Shown here in pieces: positions 46,345 to 59,196 of a DNA stretch of 64,000 nt. The translations under genes and the position numbers were made by a program. Source of the DNA: Rhizophlyctis rosea (lineage: Eukaryota > Chytridiomycota > Chytridiomycetes > Rhizophlyctidales > Rhizophlyctidaceae); assembly GCA_027596075.1 (NCBI GenBank), contig JADGJC010000153.1:1-64000 (forward strand), given 5' to 3'. The notes beneath the pieces are model-generated. The model saw only the letters and a list, made by a program, of their open reading frames with translations, was not told the origin of the DNA and made no database searches. Positions within the stretch are counted from its first letter, which is position 1. Each line of letters starts with the position of its first letter.

Positions 46345-46590
46345 CTAACAACAATCCAAACAAATCTCACAGCACTCGTCCGCCGCGCAACAACAGCAAA
46401 GACCGGCGAGACACGCCATCAAGCAGCTGTCGTTGTCCCTCCTCCTGCGGTTGTCGTAGTAGACGGGTTGCGGGGGACCATAGTATGCTTGTTGCATTTG
46501 GGGTTGGCCGTAATAGCCTTGGTGGGTGCCGTAGTTGGGTCCGTAGCCTTGTTGTGGGTATTGTTGGTAGCGGGAGGGTTGGGCGCCCAT
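46345..46590 (-). CDS. CYSTM-type small cysteine-rich tail-anchored protein
   Basis: 81 aa from the ATG at 46590. The body is Gln/Tyr/Gly/Pro-rich (RYQQYPQQGYGPNYG, QQAYYGPPQPVYY), followed by a basic RRRRD and the C-terminal module CLMACLAGLCCCCAADECCE. This is the standard layout of the CYSTM (cysteine-rich transmembrane module) family: a disordered Q/P/Y-rich head and a Cys-dense membrane tail with an acidic residue. Family members are linked to stress tolerance and membrane attachment, probably through palmitoylated cysteines. The frame is open for 67 codons upstream, but the head at 46590 fits the family and follows an A-rich context. Confidence 0.85.
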   Translation of the reverse strand: MGAQPSRYQQYPQQGYGPNYGTHQGYYGQPQMQQAYYGPPQPVYYDNRRRRDNDSCLMACLAGLCCCCAADECCEICLDCC

Positions 46591-47178
46591 GGTTGTTTTA
46601 TGGTTGTGGGAGGATTGGGGAGGTGGTGTGTTGTGGAGGTTTGTGTTTTGAGTGGAACGGTTGAGATTTTGTGCTTTGCTTTTGGCGGTTTCGAATTTAT
46701 GAGGGTTCTGTTGCTTTCGGAAAGAAATTTCGTGGATGGGCGGAGGGGTGAACGGCGGTATATATATGCGAGAGATGTGAGACCTTCTCACGTGTCAAAA
46801 AGTCTTCGATGTGCACCCGCCCCTCCCCACCATGTAATACCGCCTTGCGCGCCATATCCGTTTGAAACCAATGTGGGTCGCCAAGATACCGGTAGCGCAT
46901 TGGCAATGCGGCAGTGAGTTCTCCACCCAAAACAAACAACATGATGGGCGGCAACGTCATCGGGGCCAAGAAATTTGAGGCAGTGCTTGTGGCGTGTCAT
47001 TGTGATGTGATGCGATCACTGATAGAGTATTCATGTTTGTGTAACAAATCTGTGCAAGCCTCAACTGGGGGCCTCTCTGTGCTCTCAGGAAGAAGTGAGC
47101 AACTTGAAGAAGTAAGCGGCCACCATCTTCATTATCTTCCCGCTCATCTTCAGCATACAAGACATAAGTACGCACACA
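46591..47178. other. Divergent intergenic region
   Basis: 588 bases between the CYSTM-like and TMEM42-like starts. No supported gene; presumably both promoters. Confidence 0.45.
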
Positions 47179-47649
47179 ATGTCTCTGCCCGCACCACCAA
47201 CTCCACCCGTCCCTATTCCACCGCGCACTCCAATACTCCCAAAACACACCATCCTAGCAATCCTCTCAGGAATGTTCGCCTCCCTCGCCTCCCTCTCCGC
47301 AAAACTCATCTCAACCACAACCCCCTCCACAACCCCAATACACCGTACCTTCTCCCTCCTCGCAACCATACTATCAAACCTCCTTATGTGGCTCACATTT
47401 TCTAAAGCATTAGCAGCAACGCCGTCAACAGTAGAAGTAACAGTATTAAATACTGCTACGAATATTGCTTTGACGGGCGTGCTGGGGAAACTGGTGTTTG
47501 GGGAGGTGTTGGGAGTGAGGTGGTGGATTGGGGCGGCATGTATTGTGGCTGGGTCCGTGGTGTTGACGGAAGCGCAGAGAAAGAGGGAAAAGGTTACTGA
47601 TCCAGGGGGTAGTCAGGAAAAGGAGAGGAAAAATGCCAAGGGAGAGTAA
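47179..47649 (+). CDS. TMEM42-like small EamA/DMT-fold membrane protein
   Basis: Single 156-codon frame. A Pro-rich head is followed by four hydrophobic segments: ILAILSGMFASLASLSAKL, SLLATILSNLLMWLTF, VTVLNTATNIALTGVLGKLVF and WWIGAACIVAGSVVLT, with a charged C-terminal tail. Length and the motifs SxxxFxxxxxAKL and TATNxxxTGxLGxLxFGE match TMEM42, a half-size (four to five helix) member of the drug/metabolite transporter superfamily that probably dimerises. The substrate is not known in any organism I can name. The ATG at 47179 is the only in-frame start before the first helix. Confidence 0.82.
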   Translation: MSLPAPPTPPVPIPPRTPILPKHTILAILSGMFASLASLSAKLISTTTPSTTPIHRTFSLLATILSNLLMWLTFSKALAATPSTVEVTVLNTATNIALTGVLGKLVFGEVLGVRWWIGAACIVAGSVVLTEAQRKREKVTDPGGSQEKERKNAKGE

Positions 47650-47994
47650 GCTTCATATACCCTCTCTGGAGGCAATTTGAGTCTCAACAACAAGCATGTA
47701 GCACGCGCACAAGACTGCTTGAAGGGACGCACTGGATGTCTGATGCTCATCGGATCGTGACCATTATCATTTATTCCCTTCTAATTTGCTGCACTGTTGC
47801 TGCATGTACAAATGATTCTATCTATAGAGACACTTAGGAAACGAGGAAACAATCTACATATCAAAAGGAAATGGTTCAAACACCTAACCTGAAGTGTCTA
47901 CCGACACAATAGGCAAAAAGTAAGCGACTATCTCCAAGGCAACGCAGCAGGCCTACACGGAGGAATCTCGTGTTGCTGTCCCTTACGACACCCC
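47650..47994. other. Convergent 3' intergenic region
   Basis: 345 bases between converging stops. No gene seen. Confidence 0.5.
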
Positions 47995-50918
47995 TCAAAA
48001 CCTAAACGGCACCTCCCTAACCATCCTCTCCTCACTCATAAACCTCCCCCTACTCATCGTCGAATCCCCCGCCAACTCCCTAACAACCCCGTCCATCATC
48101 CTCTCCTTAAACTTCTCCCACCTCTCCCGATCCCTCAACATCAAAAAAGTATTCATAATTTCGTCCCTATCTGACGCCCGTTGAGTTAAATTCGACTGCT
48201 TTAAACAGTGCCGGAGCCGCCAGCGCGCGTCGTGGGCGCGGAGGACGGCAAGTTCGACGTCCATGTTGCATTTGAGGGTTATTTTGGACCGGATGAGGGA
48301 TTCGTCGGAGGAGGAGGAGGAGGGTTTGGGTGTGGTAAGGGGGAGGGGTTGTGTTGTGGTTGTGGTGTTTGTGAGGTTATTGCTGGAGGGTGTGGAAGCC
48401 GTTGCAACCAAAGCTTCACGACTTTTCTGCAAAACAATCTCTTCCCCAAAGTAATGCCCCGGTCCAATGTCACCTAACGGGACGAGAATCCTATATGTTG
48501 GTCCGGAGTGTTGGGTTTGACCGTGACTGTGGACGCAGGATTCATCTGGTGGTCGTGGGCGGATGAGTTTCCGTTCCAGAAAGTCAAGGTATTCTGGTTC
48601 GGAGAGGACGAGCCAGGCGAAGGCTGTGCAGGTTCCTTTGCGGATTATGCAGACTTCTTTCATGGGGTCGCCTTGTTGGATTAGGAAGGAGCCTTTTGGG
48701 TGGACGCGCCAGTGCGTTACCTGTATGAGATCGGGGCAATTGAGATAGGTAAGATGTCAGCAAAAGCATCATGGATGCAACGGAAGGAGACGGGTGATCT
48801 CGAATTGGTTTGCAACAGACAAACATACATTAGCAATACCACCCAAATCAAAATTATCCAACCCCACCAGAATAGGAACCTTCTTCAAGAACAAAACTTT
48901 CTCTTCCTTTTCCTTCCCGTGTATAAACCTGCGGGAAATTTACCAGTCAGTACATATCGAACATGCGACCAAAGACAGATATCAAAAAACCAGTAAAAAA
49001 CAATCCTCCCAGCAAAAATAAAACAAACACAAACCTCAAAACCCTATCATAATCCGCCTTCTCAATCCTCAACATCCTACACTCCGTAACCGTCAAAATC
49101 GTCGCCGCCCTCGGCGCATCATTCACCAACGCCAACTCCCCAAACCCTTCCCCCTCCCCCAGTTCAACAACAAACTTACTCTCACTCAAAACTTTACTCG
49201 CCATCGCGCTCCCCTCCCGACTCGTCATCTCCTCTCCATCCCCCTCCTCCTCCCTCTTCTGCCCCTCAACAGCAACAGGCGTCGGCGCAATTCTCACCTC
49301 CACCCGCCCGGAAAATATAACGAACCAGGATGTACCACGCTCGCCCTGTCGGAATACCACCCGCGAAGCTTCGTAGCTGTGGAAGTGGAAGACGCCGCAG
49401 AGTTGGGTTAGGATGAAGTCGGAGAGTTTGGCGAAGGCTTTGAGGGGGCGGAGGGAGGCGAATATGCGTTCGATGTCGCGGTGGGTGCGGGAGGGGGGTG
49501 GTTTGCGGAGGATTGTGAGGAGTTCGTCGGGGGCGGGGTCGGAGAGGGCGCCGCGGCGGAGGGGTTGGGTTGTTTGGGGTGGTGGTTGGGGTTGTTGGTG
49601 GGGAAGGGAGCGTTCGGTTGAGAGGCGGGTGGTGGTGTTGGGGTAGATTGAGTGGCGATGTTGTGGGTGTGAGTGGCGGGGACGGTTGGGTTCTTCTTCT
49701 ATCATTGCTATGCCTGGTGTGAAGGAAACGCGGCGACGGGTTGGGAGGAGAGAAGGAAGATGAAGAGCTGGTGCGGCCGTGCGAGGTTTTTCATTATGTA
49801 TCGCCGGCAAGAGTTCGTCATCAGACAACCACAATGATTTTCCCCTCGTTGTCGGCATCTCCCTCTGTCTACTCCTCCGCCCAGTATACTTAACCTCATC
49901 CGGATCCTCCTCCTCCTTATCACCCTTCCAAGGCGTAGCCGGCGCAGACGCAAACATCCCCCTCCCCGGCGTCTTGGGCGCCAAAAGCCGTTCCTGCGCC
50001 GCTCGTCGCTGTGCAATACGTAAATGCCATGCTCGCACGGCCGCTTCACGTTGTCGCGTGTCATCAACAGAATCACGCCCAGGTTCAACAATCATCGCAG
50101 CAGACTTGCGGTCCATCCAGGGAGATTTGACTAATGCTTTGAGGGGTTGTGGCATCTCCTGACGTTTCTCCGGTGCGGACTTTGATTTTGACGATCGGCT
50201 GATGTCTGTGGTTGTTAATGCCGCAGGAGCTGTTGCTGCCGCTTTACGTGTTGCTGCACTTGTTTCTTCTTCCTCCTTCTTCTCCTTAACCTTATAAACC
50301 TCCCTCACCGCATCGTCCCCCTCCATGATCGCTCCCCTCCTCTTCGGCGCCGCCTTCTCCTTAACTTTCTTCTTGACTCGCACCACATTCCCGTCTTCGC
50401 CAATTTTTCCATAACACTCGACGACCCCCTTGAGGAATGTCACATGCTTCTCCCAATCTATTGTAGTAGTCTTCTTCACCCACTCTTCCAACCTCTTTGC
50501 CACAATGTCTGGATTTGTCTCCGGTGTCAGATCTGGTGGTGGGGGAAACACTAGCTTCGGGTCAGGTGAGGACACGTCGGAGGACCATAAGGATTGTGCC
50601 AAGGCGTAGAGACGGGCTACATCTACTTTGTAGGATGGAAGGCGGGGCGGGACGATGGGACGGGTTGCGGGGGATGTGCAGTCATGTTTGTGGGTCTGTT
50701 GTTCAAGATGTTATCAATCTCTCGTTCAAAAGTTCGTTGGGCCGTCAGGACAGTTGTCATCCGGAAGACTTATGCCCTCTTGCAAGACTTTACAACTGAT
50801 TTGCACAAAAAGTAAGACAACTCACCGTCGGACAAGGCTCCACCAACTCTTTCAAACCCGGAACTCCTAACCGTGCACACAGTTCATCCGGGCTCAAGAA
50901 AATGCTCGAGGCGCTCAT
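47995..50918 (-). CDS. Double cyclic-nucleotide-binding-domain protein (CNBD2-like)
   Basis: Exons 50918-50826, 50695-49035, 48928-48829, 48720-47995 (859 aa), all in phase. The first ~390 residues are basic and disordered (Lys/Glu/Arg-rich, many short Arg-Gln patches). A first cNBD fold starts near FAKLSDFILTQLCGVFHF, with VVFRQGERGTSWFVIFSGRVEV and the phosphate-binding-cassette region GEGFGELALVNDAPRAATILT; the cassette's Arg is present. A second begins VPILVGLDNFDLGGIAN, with GSFLIQQGDPMKEVCIIRKGTC and GPGHYFGEEIVLQKSREALVATA, where the cassette is less standard. The C-terminus is helical and charged. Paired cNBDs with a long basic head resemble animal CNBD2, which is linked to sperm tail function. 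In a zoosporic fungus a flagellar role is plausible but inferred. Confidence 0.82.
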
Positions 50919-51422
50919 TGGTCGTTTCGTGTGTGAAGTAGTACAAGTTGTTCCGTTCTGAACTCGTACAGTATGCCGTTTCCGTTTATTCTGATTTCCG
51001 TTTCGTTCTGAGCCGCGTCCTTCGAGGGACGCTCTGCTGTTTCCTTTCAACGGGTCATGGTGAGGTACAGATGGGACGCATCGTGAAAAAGCGTTGTGAA
51101 GGGAGTCTGAAGCTGAAGGTGAGTTTCTCCAGCCAAAAATTTCGAAAGTAAGAACGTCATGCCAGACCCATAGTGGCTGTTGATGTGAGGGTCCTATGAG
51201 GGTTTGATCAAAAGAACTCCGATCACCGCTGCAGTTCGGCGGCAAACAGCCGCATCGCCAACAACTGCGCACCTGCCGCTTTGCTTCTATCTCCCTTCAG
51301 TTCCTGCACTGGGCGGCCCTATTATCGTATCTAATAAATCAAAATCATATACATGATGCATTTAAACAGGGGCATTACACTATTTACAATGGTCTGTCAT
51401 ATCTCTAAGGCAGCCAATCCTA
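50919..51422. other. Intergenic, no supported gene
   Basis: 504 bases between the stop of the unknown minus-strand gene and the ATG of the double-cNBD gene. No separate gene seen. Confidence 0.45.
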
Positions 51423-52503
51423 CTACTCTCGCTTTAACCGCTTGACTGTCGCCCCATTGTCCTCGTCCCTTTGACGTTTACCAGTTTGACTCTCTTCCCG
51501 TACAAAATTACGCATCGGATTGTCAAATTTGATGTACTTCAGGGTGATTTTACTCCAATCTCCTCGCACGTCGTAATGTGTCTTCTTGGCGTTTGACATC
51601 TTCATGTCTTTCATCACGTCCTGGATGAAGGTGATAGCAGAGGCGATAAGATACACCATGATGCTTGCCGCAAGAACGATGCTTTCACTATCTTACATAT
51701 CCGAAAGGAGTCACATCAGTAACTCAATAATGTCCTCGGTATTCCCATTTGGGGCCTTTGGCCTTGCTGTTTTCGTTCATAAAGAGGGGCATGGAATGGT
51801 TTGGGTATTTCTGTCATGGGCAACTCAGTGAGATTGGCGCAAGGGCTCTTTCTATTGCGCCGGTCTTACTTGTATCATATCTCTTGCTGCCTGGGCATCG
51901 TTTCCACCACCGTGCACATATCCTTCCGCATCCCAATGTTGGGGATACCAACGTTTTCGTCACGCTTCACATTGATGTAAAGCAGAACACCACCCTTTTT
52001 GACATATGATGCAACGAAGCCTCCGCCGAGCACTTCTGAAAATTCTGGTCGGGTGTAGAGAGGGGTTCCTGTATGTACAGACGGTGTGTGGGTAAGGTGG
52101 CGGGCCTTGGCGGCGAAGGTGAAGGTGGTCTAGGCTCGGTGGGTGTTGGGGTTGGGGTTGGAGAGGTGCTGGAGGTGGAGGGAGTGTCTTCCATCTCGGA
52201 CTTTCAGACGTCGTTCTTGGGCAAAGCGGAAGGATTCAGCAGGGGCTCCCAAGAGTCAATAGGTCCGACAGTTTCTTCCCGCCAGGAGTTATCGTCAAAT
52301 GGCACAAGTTTGACTTTGGGTGCTATATTTGTGGTCTGTAAATTCTCTTGTTCTTCATCTCCCCAAGTCGCCAATATTTGGTCTACGTGAAAAGGCGCAT
52401 TCGGAACGTGGTAACCCATTACTATGACCTGGTTCAAGGATGTAGGGAGACGTGCTCCAAAGTATTTCGGACAATCGTCGAGAAATGAACAAGAAAGCAG
52501 CAA
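51423..52503 (-). CDS. Hypothetical multi-exon protein, structure partly resolved
   Basis: Coding-looking blocks on the minus strand in order: an N-terminal block ending near 52210 (MGYHVPNAPFHVDQILATWG, then VKLVPFDDNSWREE); a block around 52050-51920 (LYTRPEFSEVLGGGFVASYV, KKGGVLLYINVKRDENVG); and a C-terminal block 51700-51423 (MVYLIASAITFIQDVMKDMK, KKTHYDVRGDWSKITLKYI) ending with a basic nuclear-signal-like tail (GKRQRDED ... VKRLKRE). An intron 51958-51901 (GTATCC...CCCAG) fits. The join between the first two blocks is unresolved: a Pro/Ser/Thr-rich stretch with an in-frame TGA at 52204 lies between and may be an intron. The start is unclear. No family recognised. Confidence 0.4.
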
Positions 52504-52623
52504 GGAATGCCCCCCGAGGTCGAATCTCTTGGGGGTCCTATTTTCACGAAGTTCACGACAACTACAACACTACAAAACTTGAATAATACCAAGAGAACGA
52601 ATCCGTCAACTACACCACATACA

Positions 52624-55600
52624 TCACTCCCCTTGACTAAGTTCCACCTGCCCTCTCTCCAACTGCCCCGACTCTACCGGATTTGACTCCACCAGACTAG
52701 ATACATCCCGGCTGAGATCCCCCAATGCCACCCCCTCCAAAACTCCCAATGCAGCTTCATTGACATTGCTAAAGAACGCCGCGTTCTCCAAAAATTGGAT
52801 CACATCTGGTCTTATCCCGCTGGCATTGGAAATGGCCGCCAATCCGGCCGGTGTAGACACATCCGTCACCGTGCCGGCCTGCTTCTCCTTCGAAGTCAAG
52901 GAAAGCAATGCTGCAGCTCCCGTGCCGCCGAATAGATTGCCTCCCGCACCAAAGGTTAGCCCACCCAATTTCTTGTCGGCGCGTTGTACGGAGAGAATGT
53001 GGTTGTTGAAGTCGAAGGCAATGAATTGCCCGACTTGGTTGAGGAGGTGAATGAATGTGCAACTGCAAGCGTGGTCGAAGATCCGTTTCAGCGTCTTACT
53101 GCATGTCATAGCAATAGCTCCAGAGAATCGAACACTCACCCAGCCCAAGAAAGCCCATCACCAAAAAGTTCCCTATACACCATCAGGCAATCAGCAAATC
53201 GAGTAGATTTTATGCAATAGCTCAATTGCAAGCATACCTAGTTGAGTGCGGCTCCGTAACACTCGGTAAACAGAACACAAACTGCAACGCACTCCAAACC
53301 CGGAAGAACGCCTTCGGATTGTCAATATGCCCATCTGCTTGCCACTCCGCACTGACAGAAATCAGGCTATTCCGAATCTGACTGAGGAATGGTCCGAAAA
53401 GTGCGTGCGACGGGGTGGGCATGTGGAAGGCTGCTGCACGGTCTGTCCACTCCGTGAATGGCTGATAGCAAAGTGTGTTAGAAATCTCACTATCTTCCAC
53501 CATGGGGTCGTTGAAGGGAAGTAGACATACCATGGAATAGTCAGCTGATGGTAATGTGTTGTCCAATGTTGGTATCGTATTGATGAGGCGTGGTGTCCGA
53601 TCCTCTAGACTCCATGGTCAGTATCTTCGTCAGCCTCCTCTCGTAAATGCCGAACTCACCAGGATTGAATGGTATGATTCCACCTGCTTGGACATACGTC
53701 CGCGTCCGGTTCACGGTCTGCATTAGGAATTGCAGCGTCAAGACCCCACATCCGCCGTCACGCCAATGGGTTCCGTTCTTACCAACACGTCCTCAAACAA
53801 CCTAACAGATGCCACGATGTTTCCAACTTCGCGGAACGCCTGAAGCACCTCAGATTTGAGATCCGGATATGTTGCCAAGGGTTTGAGATGCGCCGCAAAA
53901 TATTCGAAAGAGCCTGAACCAATGAATGAGTTCACTGACTCTTTACCCATTGCGCCTTGTTGCGTTTACAGACATCACGAACTCCCAAAACTCACCCGCC
54001 GTTCCATATTCGAAAAGTGGCAATTTCAAAGTATGTGGGGTCCCCTTCTGGATAACTCTGATGTACGCCGTCATGGTTTGCCGGATCTGATTATCGAGAC
54101 ATTATAGGTCCTTTATCGCCCGAGTCACCAACAACCAGCCGCCTACTCACAATCGCTTCCACATGCCTAGTGATCTCCGCAAGGATGACTGGTACACCCT
54201 TCTCGCCGACCCATTTCGTGATAGCTCTGAAATGCGGCTCGCCAATGAAATCTCGGTACATGCCGTTTTGAGTGTTGAAAGCCAGGTGAAGTGCCTGTGA
54301 GGTATAGAGTTGTCAAAATGTCCCATACCATAAAATGACAGTCTTGCTCCAAACATACCTTCGTACCATACAAAAACGCCGGTGGCGCTTTTTGATGACT
54401 TGCTCTCTGCGGTTCCGCAGCATATGACACAGCTCCGCGCATGAATCTATTTCCAATGATAAGCAACACATTTCCCCATTAGTTATTAAACTCAAACTAC
54501 CCCGTCCGCCCAAAATGATGAAGCTCCACAGCCTTACCGTCCCGTAACACTATTCCAACAAAAGTTCGGCACAAAATCATTGATAAACTCAAAAGCCGTA
54601 TGCGTTGCAATCCTTCCACTCCCCGCCGACAACACTCCCACGGACTCGTCCATCTCCGCCAACATGTCTTCAAAGGGGTCGAGGTTCATGTATTTCGAGA
54701 GCATCCTGTGAGTGGCTTCCGTGCTGCGGAGGAGGGTGTCGAGTTCCTGTATGCGGGTAATGATGAGACGAGTATCGTGACCAATGTGAGGGACGTTTCT
54801 CATACCATGATGTAATTCAAGTCATTGCCCTCGTATCTGCTGATGGCGGTATCGATGCTTTTCCGCAGGAATTGGTTCATGTTTTGGTTCAAGAGTTCGG
54901 AGAGGTCCAATGAGCGGCCAAGTAGCTGATACGATTTCTGCCTCAGAAGAGCATCAAAGATATCAAACGGCAAATCCTTGGGCGCATGGCCCGACATATA
55001 AGTGATTTGCTCCATTTCTGTTTTCAAGTCCGGGGACAGCACGGATCTGCAAACAGAGGACACAATTTATCAGCGTCAATCAAAAGCACATTCTGAACAC
55101 TGAAAAAACAACGAAACATATGTGAACTACTCACAAAGCAGCCGCCTTCTTGAAATGCAGGAAAATTTTCTTGGCGAGCTTGACGATGAATTGGTCGAAG
55201 CAGAGATTGACCTGGATGGAAGATGGTTTCATCATGAGCACGAAGAGGAACTACAAACTTTGCGACGATGCATTTTTTCCCGCTGTACCTCTGCCACAAT
55301 TTCATCATAGATATACCGCGATTTCAGCTTGTACAGCGTGCGGTATGCAGCGTCGTTGTATAGATCGAAGGGGTATAGGATGTGGCTGTTGGCGCACATC
55401 TTTGGTTCAACACGGCTTCAATACATCAGCGTCAAGTTTTCGCAAGATACCTGAACATCTCGGGATCACTCGAGTCCAAAATGTAGTCCGTCAGAATCCA
55501 CGGTAGGGACATGCTGATTGGGAACTTTTCGGTTCCGCGACCGGGTTAGAATACAAAATTTCGCTGCATGGATGGGGACTAAACCGTACCTGAACTTGTT

Positions 55601-58278
55601 TGCTCAACTCCAGGTAGAATTCCTTATACCACAAGTCCGCAAGATCAGAACTGGCCGCCACGCTCCCTGAGAAACAAACCCCAGAATGAATATCATGCCC
55701 GCGAAATTCCTGAATCATTTGAAAAACCCCACTCAAACTCCAACCCCCAAACCCTCACCTCCAAAATCACTCATAACCTCCCAAGCCCAACTCCGTTCAA
55801 TCAACCCATCAACAACCTCCACATGCGCATCCTTAAAATCTTTCTCCTTCATCAACCCGCCTTTCATTCCCTTGGCCTTGTCACTGAAACAGTACTCCAA
55901 AAGCGCGCGGACGAAATGAAGTTGTGTTGGGGATATTGGGGATACCCGAGGCGTGGTAAGGGTGTTGGAAGTTGGAGCTAGCATGGATGGGGAGGATGAT
56001 TTGGATTTACTGTGGGGGAGGGAGTTGGAGAAGGGGCGGCCGGAGTTGTTATCGTCTAGGGGGCCGTCGAGGGTTGTGTCGCGGATGTGTTGGAGGATGC
56101 TGGGAGTGGGGATTTTGTGTTATTTGCTTTGACGAAGGATGTGTGGTGAACGAGTTGTCTAGATGGAACTGTGAAACCCTTACATTTGAGCCGGTCGCTT
56201 CTTCTTCGTCGCATGCGCAATGAAATCAGTCAAATTCACTTTCACGAAGCCTTGTAGATCAACGTAGATATTTTGGTTGATCGCTTCAAGGAACGATCGG
56301 TCTAGACCGTTCAGGAGAGCTGCTAGACACTTGATCAAGTATATGTACTAGAATGACATTCGGCAACATGAGATATTTCGTGGGCAGTTTGACGTCGACA
56401 AAAAGGACAGCTTACCTCAACAAGAGCCCTCTTCTCCTCCGCAGTATAGTTGTACCGCACCGCAAGCTCGTATGAGATGGCCGTGACGGGGACCGCGGGG
56501 TTCACGATGCCGTTTGTTGGGTTGGCGTATTTCCAGGCGCTCTGATTGTGTTCGAAAAGCTTGGTTGGTTCCGGTGCCCCAATAAACCCCTTCTTCAACA
56601 CAATGCATTGTCAAACTGTCGGCCTACCTGCTCCAACACCTTGATTGTAAAGCTCGACAAGAGTCTCAACCCTTGCAGCGCAACATTATAAATCACCACA
56701 GATTCCTCATACGATAGCGACTCGTTTTTCTGAATCGATTTCCGAAGCTGGGCATTAAATCATTTCAAATTAATACGCAATTTCAGACTTTCTGGCTCTT
56801 CAATAGCCAACAGCAAACCCACCGAATTCCTCGTCCTCGCAAACAGCGCCGTGAAATCCGCAAACTCTGCCTTGGCCTCCTCCACGCTATGGACCAACCC
56901 ATATGACCTTGCCACCATCAGCTGAGCTGTGTCCTCAAGGTTCTTGAGATCCCATTTGGCGGTGCCAAGGTGTCCCTTGCCGTAAATAGAGGAAAGTTGA
57001 ATGGGCATGTCTCCAAAGAGTGGGACAACAGGGTATTGCTATTTATGGAAAAGGATGAGTTGGCGGACATTTTCTTAGAGTGGAGGTACTGCACTAATTG
57101 TAAAAGAGTAGCAGCTGTACCTTGAAGATTTTCCCAAATCGATCGATTTTGAGTTTCTTCCGCTTGGTGATGTCGTGGTCTTCTCCTTCGCCGTCCAGAA
57201 CGTAAAGTCCAAATGCCATCGCCTAGAAACTTATTTCGTCAGTTTTCCCGTCATGGAGTTCCGAAATCGACTATCACAACCCGAGCCAAGCCCCAAACCC
57301 TACCTTCAAATACATCCACTTCGTCTCCGGCACAGTCCATACCCCCTTCTCAAGCCTGTCCGCACACAACGTCAGCAAATCCACGATAATGTCTTCGTAA
57401 CTCGTATGTAGATTATTCAAAGACTTCTTCAACGCGGCGGAAAACTGATCATGTTGTGCGAGGAAGAAATATAGTTGGTTGTGCATCTGTGTTTCGTCCT
57501 CGTGGACCATGTCGGATGGGAGGTTTGGTAGGGCTCTAACAGATGGCGTTTTGAATGGTTGATCAGTCCAAGGCCGGTTCAATAACTCTGGTCATAACAT
57601 ACCTTTTATACATCGAAAAATCATTATTCATACTCCCCTTAGTATTCTTAATTGTATCCAACATAACAAACATATCCAACACCCTCGCAAGCGCTTCCAA
57701 AAACTGCGCAGTGGGGAAATAATCCTTATCCCTAATCTCAGGAATCAAGCTCGTCAGCACATCCACCACACGCGCTACAGCCCGATCGCGGAATTCCATG
57801 AAGGAGCGCATACGGGCGACGAGGGGGCGGAGAACGGTGTACATCCGGATGTACATTTCGCCTTTGTTGGTTTGGTCTTGTTGGACTTGCGGGATTGCGC
57901 GGCCGGTGGAGCGGTAGGAGTAGAGGATGGGGAGGAGGGCTTGGCCTTCTTTGAGGAGTTCGTTCTGGGGATGGGGTTTAGGGTTAGCTGTGAGGGGTTT
58001 TTTTCTTTGCGTGCAGCGAGGTTTTGAGGACACACCAGTTTGATAACATGCCCCGCTTCCTTCAAAAAATATCTCAGTGCCGCTGAAGCAGCTTTATCTG
58101 CTGTTTTGTAGTCATAGTATTGCTCCGGGTCGAAGGCACCCATATTAGCAAGGTTGATATCATCGATATGTCCGACCAGTGAGACCACCGCTGATGGCGT
58201 GGAGACTTGTGGAGATGTTAGCGGACACCGTATGCTGTTCAGCTGGAGAAGATAATCTTCAATAGTTGGTTGCGCCAT
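52624..58278 (-). CDS. CYFIP/Sra1 (PIR121) subunit of the WAVE regulatory complex
   Basis: A large gene of about twenty exons with 50-80 nt introns. The ATG at 58278 begins MAQPTIEDYLLQLNSI. Family landmarks in order: YYDYKTADKAASAALRYF; RSFMEFRDRAVARVVDVL with MLDTIKNTKGSMNNDF and SMYKR; FFLAQHDQFSAALKKSL; WTVPETKWMYLK; AFGLYVLDGEG; VVPLFGDMPIQLSSIYGKG; AWKYANPTNG; HFVRALLEYCFSDKAKG; DLADLWYKEFYLELSKQVQ/FPISMSLPWILTDYIL; LYPFDLYNDAAYRTLYKLKS; CFDQFIVKLAKKIF; and near the C-terminus FFRVWSALQFVFCLPSV then QFIAFDFNNHILSVQRADKK. The landmark order follows animal CYFIP closely. It binds Rac-GTP and holds WAVE inactive until activated, driving Arp2/3 branching. Its C-terminus adds a Gly/Ser tail not expected in animals. 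Kept in zoosporic fungi, lost in most Dikarya. Confidence 0.9.
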
Positions 58279-59196
58279 GGTGGTTCTGCGAGTGAGGTAG
58301 TATGGTTCTGTGACGTCAAGCGAATGTCATGGAGGAAGAAGCCAGCGATTGTATGTGCTGGTTTAGGAGTCAAAAAAACCAATTCAGTGAGCTAGGGTAT
58401 GGGACGGCAATATGCTCAAGGAGACCGTGGATTGAATCAAGATGAAGATGCACCGAATCTTCAACAGCCCCAACAAGGTTTGGAGGCAGGGCTGACATAA
58501 CTGGACCCTGAGGCGCGTGTGGGGGGGACATCTGCGCCATGGACCGTGCCACGAGCTGGGCCACCAGAGCCTAAATTTACACATCTAGGCTACTCTCACT
58601 ACTCTCCATCAACGTTTACTCACTTTTGCACTCGTCAAAACTCAATTTTGATGAGCGTTACGCTATCTAATGAGCATATGACTAACAAGGCGAGGATTCA
58701 GCACAGCTGGGTGAAGCAGGTAGGCAAGAATGTTTCATTGTAAGGCATCGCAGTCGGAAGCCCATTCTCGTTATCTCTGATGTGGTGGACAGCTCCTTCA
58801 TGTCAAGACGAGAGAGCTACTTGTGCAAACGCGCTGGATTTCAATATGAGCTTTTGTCAATGCGCCATGACTGCGTGTCTATGTAACTGCTGCTAAAATC
58901 TTCATCCATCACCCCCTACATGTTCCCAAACGCTCTACGCTCTGTCACCCTCCCATCACTGAACGGCCTCAACCGCCTCGACTTACTATTGGTCATGAAT
59001 CGTTCCTCCAACACCATTAACGTTAGCAGCACCTGATAGCGCCATGTAACATCAAGGAAGCGACGGATACACCGCCACGCCAACCGCAATCGTCCACCCA
59101 ACTCCCGCAAACCTTTCCAAATCCCCACGCGGAACACAATGATACCTGGGGAGCTGTTAGACGCCGTCGGATGTGCTCTTGCAGCCTCCTACGGGT
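58279..59196. other. Intergenic, no supported gene
   Basis: 918 bases upstream of the CYFIP start. Short frames on both strands, none with support. Confidence 0.4.
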
